A stretch of DNA of 64,000 bases. Source: Anniella stebbinsi. Lineage: Eukaryota; Chordata; Lepidosauria; Squamata; Anniellidae. Under the pieces are notes generated by a model. The model searched no databases. It saw only the letters and a list, made by a program, of their open reading frames with translations, and was not told the origin of the DNA. The stretch is from NCBI GenBank assembly GCA_029215795.1, contig JARDYH010000007.1, positions 93,077,263 to 93,141,262 on the forward strand, in the 5' to 3' direction. The translations under genes were made by a program, and so were the position numbers. Shown here in pieces: positions 32,734 to 43,195 of this stretch (position 1 is its first letter; each line of letters opens with the position of its first letter).

Positions 32734-34917
32734 TCAAAGACGGCGCTTGTTCGACTGTTGTTGTTTGGTGCGTTGCTGGAAATGGCCTGTGGACCTACGC
32801 TGTTGGAATGGCCTAGACGTGTCTGGAGGATAGCGCTGACCTCTTTCCTGCTGCTGTTGTTGTCTGTAAGGTACAGGCCTGTACCATTTACGTTGCCTAT
32901 AAGGCTGCTGAGCCGGCTGGGAACTCATTTTCTTTGCCGTCATTCTGGCTTTGTGGAGGGTATCCATAGTCGCATCCGTCTCAGAGTTGAAAAGACCCTC
33001 CCCGTCAAAGGGGAGATCTTCAATCCGGTTTTTAGTTTCCTGAGGCAGCATGGCCGAACGTAGCCACGCGTGGCGGCGCAATGCTACTGCTCCAACCATC
33101 GCCTTAGAGAAACAGTCAGTGATATGGCGAGCAGTTGTCAGTTCCTGCCTTGACAGTCTGATGGCCTCAGCTTGAAAAACGCGAGCTAGCTCCCGCTGGT
33201 CTTCCGGAAGGTAGTCCGTCAGGGATGAGACCTTCTCCCAGAGGAACAACTGGTACCGTGCCATTAATGCCATATAGTTGTTCACTTTGACGCCCAGTGA
33301 TGTAGATGCATAAATACGTCGTCCATATGCATCCAATTTTCGGCCCTCTTTGTCTATGGGTGCAGAGTGTGTACGACCTGACTTGCCTTGTGAAGCCTCC
33401 ACCACAACCGAGTTCGGCTTTGGGTGATGGAACAGGCACGGTGCATGATCCTGTTTAACCTTGTAAATTGCGTCCAAGCGCTTTGACGTCGGGCCAACTG
33501 TAGCAGGGTGCTCCCAAGATTGCTTTAAAGTCTTTAGCAAGGCCTTAACCATTGGCATAGTCACTTGTGGAGATGGTTCTGTAGACATGACATTGTAAAT
33601 GCCATCATCTGAATCTTCAGTAGGCTGTTGACAGTCCAAATTAAGAGACTGAGCAAGCCGCAACATTTGCTCCGAAAAACTCCCCATTTCCATCGTTGGG
33701 GATGCCCTGTCCTCTGTGCCGACAGTGTCCAAAGGGGACGGTTCAGACGGGCGAGCAGATGGGGATGATGAAGAGTCGGAAACGTAATCCTCGAAAGATT
33801 GTGACGGCTGTCGATGTCGAACCGATAACCGATCCCGGTTGGTCGGTACCGCTGGGGTCGACAACTCCCGACTATGCTGCGATAACGATGCCGTGCGACG
33901 TGGAGGAACCGGTGGTGGAGATTGTGCCGCTCGCTGGCGAACCGGAGAGTGGGTGCCCCGGAGCCGCCGACCCGTGTATGGGTCAAACAGATAGCGGCCG
34001 TGATCAGACGGCCGCGAGTGGGCAGAACAAACCTCCCATTCTCGAGATCGGGACCTCGATCTGGACGTCGACATCGAAGACCTTTGTCGAGATCGATGGG
34101 CTCGACGTCGATGGATCTCACTCCGCTCAGCGGGTTGCTGCGGCTCCGCCGGTAGCGATCGCTCGGTATCGGACGCGATGAGGATCGGTCCAGGCGACGG
34201 CAACGAGCGTGAAGGCGACCGGGCCGGTGGCTGTGGCAACTGCACCATCGGAGTTGGCGGAGTGCGGAGCGGAGGCGACAGAGAAGGGGTGTGCCTTTTC
34301 GGTGCCGAAAGTGCCGGAAAAATCTCTGGACGCAGAGACGACTGTGAGGCCGAACCCATCGAGGACGTGCGCTGCCTCGATGCCGATGATTGTGTCGGTA
34401 ACGAGGCGGGCTTGTGCACCATAGCCACAACCTCGACCGTTGAAGACGGTACCGACGCCGGGCGTTGTTTCGACTTTTTTGATGTCGACGGTTTCGAGGA
34501 TGGACGCGACTTCGCCGCCGAAGGGGTCGCTTTTGAAGACTTTGATTTTTTTGTCCTCTTAGCAGGAGGAGGAGATAAGGAGGGTGAAAACCCCGATAGT
34601 GATGCCGGTTGCCCAATCTGAGGATGGGACGAAGCCGGAGATGCTGGGGCCGAAGGACCTCGACTCTCCCCAGAAACAGGCTCTTGCATTGCCACTGGTC
34701 GCGGATGATCTACCGCTGAAAGGGCTTTAGACCATAAAAGGCTGCGAAGCCGGTCTGCCCTATTTCGTCTCGTCTGCCTTGAAAAACGCATGCAGTGTGC
34801 GCAAGAGTCAACGATATGGGTCTCCCCCAGACAAAAAAGGCAGAGAGAATGACCGTCAGTGAGGGCAATTTTTGCCCTACACCGGGAGCACCTCCTGAAG
34901 AGAGCGGATTGCGCCAT
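32734..34917 (-). CDS. E2 gag-like protein, 727 aa
   Basis: Starts at an ATG (34915-34917). Residues about 9-45 form a Cys-rich knuckle ('CSRCRAKIALTDGHSLC', 'LFCLGET', 'SCAHCMRFSRQTRRNRADR'). Residues about 90-430 are low-complexity Ser/Pro/Arg. Residues about 480-680 are a conserved domain: 'TSKRLDAIYKVKQD', 'PKPNSVVVEASQGK', 'PIDKEGRKLDAYGRRIYAS', 'NYMALMARYQLFLWEKV', 'LPEDQRELARVFQAEA', 'RRHAWLRSAMLPQETKNR', 'IEDLPFDGEGLF'. This is the block shared with vertebrate LAP2-alpha. The C-terminus is Gln/Arg-rich. It probably binds element RNA and forms particles. Confidence 0.88.
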   Translation of the reverse strand: MAQSALFRRCSRCRAKIALTDGHSLCLFCLGETHIVDSCAHCMRFSRQTRRNRADRLRSLLWSKALSAVDHPRPVAMQEPVSGESRGPSAPASPASSHPQIGQPASLSGFSPSLSPPPAKRTKKSKSSKATPSAAKSRPSSKPSTSKKSKQRPASVPSSTVEVVAMVHKPASLPTQSSASRQRTSSMGSASQSSLRPEIFPALSAPKRHTPSLSPPLRTPPTPMVQLPQPPARSPSRSLPSPGPILIASDTERSLPAEPQQPAERSEIHRRRAHRSRQRSSMSTSRSRSRSREWEVCSAHSRPSDHGRYLFDPYTGRRLRGTHSPVRQRAAQSPPPVPPRRTASLSQHSRELSTPAVPTNRDRLSVRHRQPSQSFEDYVSDSSSSPSARPSEPSPLDTVGTEDRASPTMEMGSFSEQMLRLAQSLNLDCQQPTEDSDDGIYNVMSTEPSPQVTMPMVKALLKTLKQSWEHPATVGPTSKRLDAIYKVKQDHAPCLFHHPKPNSVVVEASQGKSGRTHSAPIDKEGRKLDAYGRRIYASTSLGVKVNNYMALMARYQLFLWEKVSSLTDYLPEDQRELARVFQAEAIRLSRQELTTARHITDCFSKAMVGAVALRRHAWLRSAMLPQETKNRIEDLPFDGEGLFNSETDATMDTLHKARMTAKKMSSQPAQQPYRQRKWYRPVPYRQQQQQERGQRYPPDTSRPFQQRRSTGHFQQRTKQQQSNKRRL

Positions 34918-34984
34918 AAGATGGCGGCTTCTAGAAATAAACTATTCTCTCAGGAAACTATCCTAATAACAATCAATTTTAATA

Positions 34985-35018
<34 letters not shown>

Positions 35019-35136
35019 TTTTTTTAACTAACTATGTAATATAGAACACAACTCTATCTAACTAACAACTAAATAAACTATTCTTCTTTCTTACAGGTTC
35101 AAGAATTGAAGAGGAAGTCTCCCGCGAGGCTAACAG

Positions 35137-35310
35137 CGAAGCGGTCGAAGAAGAACTGAGGTAAGTTAGAGCGGGAACCCTGAGCATGCGCGGTGGATGG
35201 TGGGGGAGGGGTTCCCGCCAAAACTCTATCTAGCTAGTGAAGTTTCCCGGAAGTAGGCTCGGCGTCGGCGCGAGCCCATATGTGTGATGCACAGAGACCA
35301 CGAAGAAGAA
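35137..35310 (-). repeat. E2 right inverted terminal repeat
   Basis: From 'gcggtcgaagaagaactgag' to 'gagaccacgaagaagaa', this matches 29382-29575 in inverted orientation, including the 'cgccgacgccgag'/'ctcggcgtcggcg' stretch. A pure A/T tract (about 34981-35026) lies between gag and this repeat. Confidence 0.88.
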
Positions 35311-35727
35311 CTGGGCAGTTTAGAAGACAAAACTTAAAATGATGAAATACAATTACACAGCAAAATGTAATATATAAAAAAAATGTATGTTCAAAACAAT
35401 AAAAACAAGGTTAAAACCAAGGTAAAAGCCATCAGAAGTGCAAAGATCTAAACATGCACTAACACAATTTTTAAAACTGAAGAGCTCCTGGGAAAATAAA
35501 GTATTCTTACCTGGCATCAAAAAAGACTACAATGTAGGCTCGAACCTCTGGGGACAGTTTTCCACCACTGAAAAGGCCCTCTCCCAAATCAAGGCCCAGA
35601 TCCCAAATAAATATCAATCCAGCAATCCAATATTCTTGCAGGATAGGAGTACACCTACCCCTAAAAGCTAAACAGCAGTGAGACTTATGCTCTAAGCTGA
35701 TACGTTGTACTTAATTTGATTGATGTT
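35311..35727 (-). other. Intron sequence
   Basis: Host intron between E2 and the Penelope-like insertion. No gene is seen. The text resembles a decayed LINE/SINE 3' end but I cannot assign it. Confidence 0.4.
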
Positions 35728-35741
35728 TGGAGAATTTTGCA
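35728..35741 (+). repeat. 14-bp direct repeat, left copy (target-site duplication candidate)
   Basis: 'tggagaattttgca' is repeated exactly at 41117-41130, on the far side of the Penelope/L1 composite. Confidence 0.7.
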
Positions 35742-35852
35742 AAAGACAAAATAAGGTGCTAGCCTTAACCAAAAACCACAAACAAGGAATAACCAAAAAG
35801 TTAAGGTTTACAAATTTTTAAAAATATATTTTATACAAATATGTCCACAATC

Positions 35853-36242
35853 AAATAGAGCAATTGATATACACATTCAAATTTCTCTTCAGTGATGGAT
35901 CAAGCAAATTGCTCTATAAATTAATGAAGGAGGTAGGCCAAATGCGTTTCGACATTTTTAGTCTTCTTCAGTGGCCTGTAAATACTAAAACAAACATACA
36001 AACACTAATGAAAAAATACACTAGCGGATTACAGGATACTGGTCATACTATTCTTTATGTACTATGTATGTATTTATACAATGGTGAATATATTTCCCAA
36101 CCATAACCTGCTTATACAGAAATATAAATATATATACAAACGAAGATAAGTAAAAGATGTTATTACCCGGCACATGCTGATGCTGCAATTCAAATATTTA
36201 AAGATGTAAGTATCTAGACACGGGGGCTGCCTGACAATATCC
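35853..36242 (-). repeat. Penelope-like terminal repeat, inverted left copy
   Basis: This is the near-perfect inverse complement of 40725-41116, from 'caatcaaatagagcaattg' to 'gggggctgcctgacaatatc'. It carries the hammerhead motif on the minus strand. Confidence 0.88.
35934..35978 (-). ncRNA. Hammerhead ribozyme motif (left, slightly mutated)
   Basis: Read on the minus strand: 'caggcca' (stem I), CTGAAGA core, GAC-loop-GTC (stem II), GAAA core, CGCATT, 'tggccta' (stem I). The last stem I pair is lost and the short stem III reads CGCA instead of CGCG. The core CUGANGA and GAAA boxes are intact. Confidence 0.7.
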
Positions 36243-39200
36243 TTTTTTATTTTCTTTTTCTTTTTTTTATTTTTATTCCAAATTAAAACAACATAATACA
36301 ACATACAATACAATACATAACGTGCTCCCCACCCCCCAGGAGACCAACATTTCCCATTTATTAATCCAAAATTGTAATGATTCTTTTGAAGGTATTTGCC
36401 CCTTCCCCGTTCTTAACACATATTCCAAAAATGGACTCCATATATTTCCAAAATCATTCTTCCTGGACATTCCCCTCATTATTTTCATTTTACACGTTAA
36501 CTTATCATTAAGTGCCAAATCCCATATTTCTTTATACCATTCTTCTATTGTATAAATCCCTTGCCCTTTCCAATTTTTAGCTATCATTATTCTAACGGGG
36601 GCCAGGAGGTTGTTTATCAATTCTCTCCTACTTATATTCACATTCCCTTTATCCCATATTGCTAGTAGAGCCAGCTTTGGGCTTAATTCCAATTTACTTC
36701 CCATTATTTCACTTATTTCTTAAATACCCTTTCCCAAAATTTTTGTACATGTTCACAGCTCCACCACATATGAAAGTAAGTTCCAACCTCCTGACACCCC
36801 TCCAACAAGTCTTGGACACTTTTTTATCCATCTGATGAAATCTTACCAGCGTTAAATACCATCTCCATACTGTCTTATAATAGTTCTCCTTTATTCTAAT
36901 CGACAAAAGCTTTAACATTCTTGCATCCCATATCCTTCCCCAGTCATATTCATTTATTTGTTCCTTTAAATCATCTTCCCAAATACTTTTAAGAGAGTCT
37001 CGATATTCATCATCTTCTATCAACATTTTATATATTTCACTAATCAGACCTTTTTTAGTTTTATTTTCTTCCTTCTTTCCTCTTGATTCAATTAAATCTT
37101 CAAATCTTGTTATTTCTCTACATTCCTTATTTTTCTTTTTCCACTCCTGTGTCCATTGTTCCAATTGCATACATTTGAACCAAGCCATCTTTTGTCCTTT
37201 TAAAAACTCTCCAATTTGCTCCTTATTTATCATCCTTTTCAACCAATCTCCTAATTTAATAATTTTCTGATCCCTCAGACCCCTTTCCAACTCAGCTTTT
37301 AAGTTCTTTGGGAAGTTCGCCATTACTACCACTGGGGTAAGAGGAGAATCTGCTGGTATTAACTTCGCTTTAACTTTCTCCCAGATCTCTATTATATTTT
37401 CCAACAACGGGTTGTCCAGTCCCCTCAATTCCTTCTTCTGAATTTTAATAAAAAAAATATTTTGCAATTTATAATCTTGTTCTCCTGTTTGCGATTCTAA
37501 CCATTCTAAATCATCCTCCCCTAATATACTATTTATAACATATCTTAATTGATTAGCAATATAATACTTCTTTATATTTGGAAGTCCTAAACCTCCTTTC
37601 TTTTGTGTCTTATACCATAACACTTTATTAATTCTTGCTTTTTTATCTCCATTACAATAGGTATTAATCATATTTTGCCAACTCTTTAACTCTACTTCCG
37701 TTATTTTAATCGGTAACATTCTAAACAAAAAATTAATCTTAGGTAATATCTTCATTTTAATAACCACTATTCTACCAAACCAAGAATGCTTTAATTTTCT
37801 ATATACCTCCAGCTTTTCCCCTATCTGTTTTCTTAAACTAGCAAAAGTAATTTCTTCTAACCTATCTAAATCTTTTGCAATATTAACTCCTAAATACCGT
37901 ACAGTATTCTTAAGCTTAAGACCTATTTTATATTTACACTCCTCCATTTCCTTCTTGTTATAATTAAGTAACATCATTTCTGATTTCCCCCAATTAACTT
38001 GTAATCCAATAATCTCCCCGAATTCTCTCAAATGCTTTTTAATCAGATCCCCACTCTCCAGGGGATTTTCTAGCGTCAGTAAGGTATCATCCGCAAACAT
38101 ATTCATTTTAATCTTTTCTTTCCCTCCTATCCCTTTTAATCTTGTATCCTCCCTTATAACATTCGCCAAAATTTCTATCACTATAGCAAATAAGATCGGT
38201 GAAAGTGGACATCCTTGTCTAGTGCCTCGGGCTAGTGTAATCTGTTGCGTTAACCCATCATTTACCATTATTTCTGCTTTATTATTTGCATACAACTGAT
38301 CAATCACTCCCATAAATTTATCTCCAAACCCAAAAGTTTTTATAATTGTTTTAAGTGCTGGCCATTCCACACAATCAAAGGCTTTGAATATATCCAATGC
38401 TAACAAACCCGCTTTAATATTCCTTTTTTAAATAATATTAATTATATTTAAAATTCTCCCGATTAAATTAGGCATTTGCCTTCCTGAAATAAATCCACCT
38501 TGGTCTTTCCTAATATATTTACTTATAAAAGTACTCATTCTTTTTGCCATTATTGCCGTAAACATTTTTGCATCTTGATTTATTAAATATATTGGTCTAT
38601 ATGAAGCTGGATCCGTCAGGTCCTTATCTGGTTTCGGGATTAATATGATCAAAGAATGATCCCACAATGGTGGGGTCTTTCCTCCCTCTATTATACTATT
38701 AAACAATTTTTTCAATCTTGGTATTAATAATCCTCTAAAAGTCTTATAGTATTCCGACCCCAAACCATCCATCCCCGGAGATTTCCCTCCTTTTAATTTA
38801 TCAATAATTCCTTCAATTTCTTTTTCTGTAACTATCTTGTCTCTGCAATCTTATTTTCCAATTCTTCTCCACATATTCCAATACTTTATCTTGTAGACCC
38901 CATCTGATGCATATAATTCTCTATAAAATTCCTGGAATATTTTTAATTTATCCTTCATTAAATTACAACTTTTCCCTGTCTTATCTTGAATTGTCCCTAT
39001 CATATTCTTTGCCTTTTTTGACTGAGTGGATCTGGTCAGCATCCTAGAATTTTTATTACTATATTCATAAAAATCCCTCTTCAAATATAACAAATCCCTT
39101 TGAGCCTGTTCTAACTCTTCTTTCTCTAATTCCTTCTTCTTAGCTTGAATTTGGACAAATAGGCGTTTATCCTTTGACTCTCTTAATTTTTCTTCCAAAT

Positions 39201-39573
39201 ACCCTAGCTCCTTTTCTAGTTTTTTATTTTGTACTTGCTGTTGTTTTCTTAGGGTACACATTTCCCTGATACAAATTCCTCTTACAACTGCCTTCATTGT
39301 GTCCCATATTATCCCTTGAGAGTTTTGCTCTGTTTCATTAATTTCCCATATTATCTGCATTTCTTTTTTTATTTTTTCAATTATAGTTTTATTATTTAAT
39401 ATCCTTGTATCCATTCTCCATCTCTTTGCTTCTCTATAATCCTTCATTTTAATATCTGTAGTCATTAATGCATGGTCAGTGACTTTAATTACTCCTATCT
39501 CACATTCTATAATTTTAGATAACATATTTTTTTGACACAAAAATAAAATCTATCCTAGATTTTACCCTCGTAG
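36243..39573 (-). pseudogene. LINE-1 ORF2, 5'-truncated and frame-shifted
   Basis: Minus-strand frames at 38851-39540 (end of the AP endonuclease, 'SRIDFIFVS' just upstream, then 'VTDHALMTTDIKM'), 38428-38772 ('IPKPDKDLTDPASYRPIYLI', 'DQGGFISGRQM') and 36709-38406 (565 codons: 'LALDIFKAFDCVEWPAL', 'RGTRQGCPLSPILFAIVIE', 'MFADDTLLTL', 'YLGVNIAKDLDRLE'). The RT active box FADD is intact. The 3' end has an A-rich tail (T-rich on plus, 36243-36280). Two frame breaks separate the parts. It lies inside the Penelope composite. Confidence 0.88.
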
Positions 39574-40364
39574 AAAATTAAAGGCAGCTATTTTTAAAGT
39601 AAGGAAAATGGACCGAAGAGACCTTTTATACACCAATAAGGTTATCCAGCCTCAATCAGGAATGCTGATCCCCATTACATTTAATGGCCACACCAGATCC
39701 ATGCAGACGGCAATTTTAAAACACTGGGATTTATTAGCTGACGTCCCCAGTTGTGAGGACAGACCAAGATTTGCATATAAACGGACAAAAAATATTCAAG
39801 ATTTACTCGTCCACAGCACCCTGAGGACAAGCAAAGAGAATGGCTTTAAAAATCTGTCCTGTTCCAAACCTAAAGGAAATTATCCTTGCCATGGCTGCAG
39901 CGTATGTAAAAACTGTCTGCAGACCAAAGAATTCTTGAATCCAGCTAACAACAGGAAATATATACTTTTTGAGCTGTTCAATTGCAATTCTAAGGGAGTA
40001 AATTTATACCATCCAATGCCCATGTGGACTGTTGTATGTGGGTATGACCACCAGAAAAGTGAAGGTGCGCATTTGTGAACATAAGAGCTGCATTAGGAAC
40101 TGGAAGGCTAATGCCCCTTTAGTAAAGCACTTCATAGACCTGGGACATTCGGAAGAGGATATCAAATTTTGTGTCATAGAAAGGCAGAATGGCCCCAACA
40201 CAATTTGGAAAGGCGATTGGCAAGGAGGGAACTTTTTTGGATCTACACATTGGGGACACTGGTCCCCAGAGGTTTGGATGAAGAATGTAATTGGGCACTT
40301 GTTGCTTTGTAAGGATTCTCTCAATCCTAGAACTCATTGGAAACAACGACAAAATTATCTTTAG
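39574..40364 (+). pseudogene. Penelope-like element ORF, C-terminal part with GIY-YIG nuclease
   Basis: Frame 39608-40078 has 'RTKNIQDLLVHSTLR' and 'YPCHGCSVCKNCLQTKEF', the linker and Cys-rich region after the RT thumb. After a frameshift the frame at 40032-40364 has 'YVGMTTRKVKVRICEHKS', 'LVKHFIDLGHSEEDIKFCV', the GIY-YIG endonuclease (Arg and the 'H' region visible; the GIY half is damaged at the frame break). Penelope-like elements use this nuclease to nick target DNA. The RT core is absent, truncated at the L1 junction. Confidence 0.85.
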
Positions 40365-40724
40365 TGCATCATGGTTACTTTTGATTAGAGGCTCTACTTG
40401 GTTAATTGAAATCTTCTCGTAACTACAGGCAGTATATAGTATAGATAGCAGGTGTGGCTAATTACTATCAGCCCCTGCAACAGGAACATATAAAACTCCC
40501 CCTGAATAACTTGGCTTAGATCACGGCATTTGACTTTGGGAAACGGAGGTCAGGATTACTTTGCGGGCACTTGCTGTAGGTATGTAGACAAAAATATTTT
40601 ACATTCTTAGTGTATTTACTTTAATTTTTGACTGGGAAAGCATTCGGCACAGATAGAAACATTTCCATTTACTATTTGTAGGCTTTGCTGGTTTGGGGGA
40701 GTGATACAATTCGTCCTGCTTTCA

Positions 40725-41116
40725 GGATATTGTCAGGCAGCCCCCGTGTCTAGATACTTACATCTTTAAATATTTGAAATGCAGCATCAGTATGTGCCGG
40801 GTAATAACATCTTTTACTTATCTTCGTTTGTATATATATTTATATTTCTGTATATGCAGGTTATGGTTGGGAGATATATTCACCATTGTATAAATACATA
40901 CATAGTACATAAAGAATAGTATGACCAGTATCCTGTAATCCGCTAGTGTATTTTTTCATTAGTGTTTGTATGTTTGTTTTAGTATTTACAGGCCACTGAA
41001 GAAGACTAAAAACGTCGAAACGCGTTTGGCCTGCCTCCTTCATTAATTTATAGAGCAATTTGCTTGATCATCACTGAAGAGAAATTTGAATGTGTATATC
41101 AATTGCTCTATTTGAT
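40725..41116 (+). repeat. Penelope-like terminal repeat, right copy
   Basis: Starts 'ggatattgtcaggcagcccc' and ends '...caattgctctatttgat'. It is the inverted partner of 35853-36242 and holds the better preserved hammerhead at 40989-41033. Confidence 0.88.
40989..41033 (+). ncRNA. Hammerhead ribozyme motif (right)
   Basis: 'caggcca' pairs perfectly with 'tggcctg' (7-bp stem I). Between them lie CTGAAGA (core, 40996-41002), GAC and GTC around a 7-base loop (stem II), GAAA (41017-41020), CGCG (minimal stem III as in Penelope-type ribozymes) and a GUU cleavage triplet. Predicted cleavage is after 41026. All invariant core positions are present. Confidence 0.82.
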
Positions 41117-41130
41117 TGGAGAATTTTGCA
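41117..41130 (+). repeat. 14-bp direct repeat, right copy
   Basis: Exact match to 35728-35741, immediately after the Penelope-like terminal repeat. Confidence 0.7.
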
Positions 41131-41279
41131 TCCAGGTGATAGAAAGTATATTTTCATTTCACCTGTACAACATAATTGTTTTAGACTAAATTACCTTTTG
41201 GTTTCTATGCCCTTGCTGCAGCAAATAAATGCTTGTAAGATTGACACACTGGTAGTTTCAGACCAACGCTCCAGTATGT

Positions 41280-42660
41280 CTGGAGTTGCAATTTTTAAAT
41301 TTCCCTTGGCCCCCTGTTGTTTGGTGCCTTAATATTTTGAATGAGATTTTTAAATCCCAGATCTCTGCAGAACTTTCCGGGGTTTTTTTTATAGTATCAA
41401 TGAGGGTACAGCTGGTTTTTGTGCCACTGAGTGGGAAGCCAGCAAAGATTTTATTAGGAGTCGAATTATTCCCTACGCTTCTTATAAGAAAAAAAATAGA
41501 AAAATAAAACAAGTGGCCTTAAGTAAGAAGTTAAAAACTCTTATAAAAAATTGGAAAAATGTTTTTGCAGTGAACATGGACAGATAAGCTGATTTTTACC
41601 CTGGATCAATTACTGGGTTCTGACGATGAGTTTTTGACATTTTCTGACTTGTTTACCAAATACGATTTACCTGCTATGGCTAAATAGCAATACTTGCAAT
41701 TGAAAGGTTAGAATCTAGATTCAGTCCAGATGCCTTTACAGCGTCAGAGCATAGCAGCTGAACAGTCATATCGACCCATGACTCTATTATATAAATATTT
41801 ATTATCAGTAAATAAATATGATATTCAAGGTCTAAGACAGAAATGGAATAAAGAACTGGCTAGTCCCATTTTGTCTAATCAATGGATTGTGGTTTTAGCA
41901 TCGGTATCTTAAGAGGTTCATCAAGCAAGCGTTTTATTTCACACTTGCTACTGCCCACTTACGGATGTGTGCACGTCTTTTAGACAACTACATCTGCCTC
42001 CCGCGTGCCTCCCGCTCGTTTATCCGTAGCAAAATAGACGCTTTAATCCGACTTTTTTTAAAAAAGCGTCATGTGCCACAATCTCTTGCTGTGTGCAGGA
42101 AAAGCGGCATGATAAAAACAGCCTCTGAATGGGCCACGTGGTCTTCGTTTACTTCTTCTTTCCCCTCCCGGAAGAATGAGGAAGTGTGGAGAAGCGACAG
42201 TAAGGAAACGCGATTTCCCCTTGTGTGATGATGCTCTAAGTGTCTCTGGATCTTAGACTAAGTCTTATACAGTAAAACCTCTTGTTTCAGTTTATTGGAC
42301 TTCGCAGTGTCTCTTTAACAGGGGGTTTGTTTACTTTGCATAATTGTTGGAGATGTAATGCACCTAATGCTTCTTTCAACCATGTGTTTTGGCAATGCCC
42401 AATAGTTGCCTCCTTTCGAAGGTCATAATACAGATAAACTGTGTATTGGAACACTCTTTAATATTTAACGATGTACATGTCCTCCCAAACTATTTACCGG
42501 TTTCCTGGAAGTTAACATATGGTCAGCACAAATGGATTTTTTGAGCCATTTTGACAACCAAAAGATGATATTACAATGGAAATATAAATGCTCACTTCAC
42601 ATAATACAATGGGCCGAGGACCTAACAACGCTATCAACGTTTGAATGGATGATATATAGG
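41280..42660 (+). pseudogene. Old LINE-1-like ORF2 relic
   Basis: Disconnected plus-strand segments resemble L1 ORF2. Near 41395-41510: 'STEWEASK'-like text followed by 'IIPYASYKKKNRKIKQ', matching the region after the endonuclease. Near 41890-41950: 'RFIKQAFYFT'. Near 42340-42410: 'CWRCNAPNASF-HVFWQCP', the C-terminal Cys motif. It contains many stops and large gaps, and differs in age and strand from the L1 at 36-39 kb. Confidence 0.6.
41935..42240. mobile_element. Possible DNA transposon fragment in the L1 relic
   Basis: This GC-richer block interrupts the L1-like text. It has 'cacacttgct' near its left side, 'tgtgtgatgatgct' at its right, and an internal 'aatccgactttttttaaa' T/A tract. 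No clear TIR or duplication could be fixed, so the class is unknown. Confidence 0.3.
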
Positions 42661-43195
42661 CGCCACTATTAAAAATTATTATTACTATTTTTTAAAAACC
42701 CAATGTTCTAGTCTAGAAAGGTGTTTGCACCAGCTAGAAATCGCCTAGCAAGCCTCTCCAGACATCTCCAAACACAAAATAGTTCTCCTCCTCTCTGTCT
42801 CTCTCAAATGAGTGACTGCAGCCCAGGCCCAACCCTGGTAAGTGGGTTGTGATACAAATTTCAGTGGCTTGGAGTGGCCACAGGCCATCAAAGATGGGCA
42901 CCACTTACCCACCATCAAGTACCATATTGAACAAACACTGCACTGGCACAGCCCAGGGGGAAAACCCATCAGTGATTAGATATATAATTGAAGTCTTAAG
43001 AGGGCATTAAGATTAAGGGATGGTAAGAGGACAAAAGCTACTAATAATGAGACCTCACAAGAGGACTTTTTACTTGCCCTTCACCACAAATTACAATCTT
43101 TGCTGAATATGGAGGATTCTGTTGCTCATGAAAGAACTTAAGAGGCAAATAAAGGGGTGGGGAGGATTTGTGTCTTGTTCGTTTGAATTTCTGAC
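42661..43195 (-). other. Intron sequence
   Basis: Host intron. No gene or clear repeat is seen. Confidence 0.5.

Larger units (their letters stand above)
29382..35310 (-). mobile_element. DIRS retrotransposon copy E2 (nearly intact)
   Basis: A 5.9-kb element bounded by 'atgcaggttgcttacctg' and 'gagaccacgaagaagaa'. It has both inverted terminal repeats, an ICR, and three long uninterrupted minus-strand frames: gag, RT/RNase H/methyltransferase-like, and tyrosine recombinase (overlapping RT in another frame). All catalytic residues I could check are present. It is the best candidate for a recent, possibly mobile copy. No target-site duplication is visible, as usual for DIRS. Confidence 0.93.
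35742..41116 (+). mobile_element. Penelope-like element with inverted ends and internal L1
   Basis: The composite consists of an inverted copy of the element's end (35853-36242), a minus-strand L1 (36243-about 39573), the 3' part of a Penelope-like ORF (39574-40364) and the direct-orientation end (40725-41116). The two ends are about 390-bp inverted repeats carrying hammerhead ribozyme motifs, as is known for Penelope-like elements. A 14-bp direct repeat flanks it. The RT catalytic part is missing. Confidence 0.75.
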
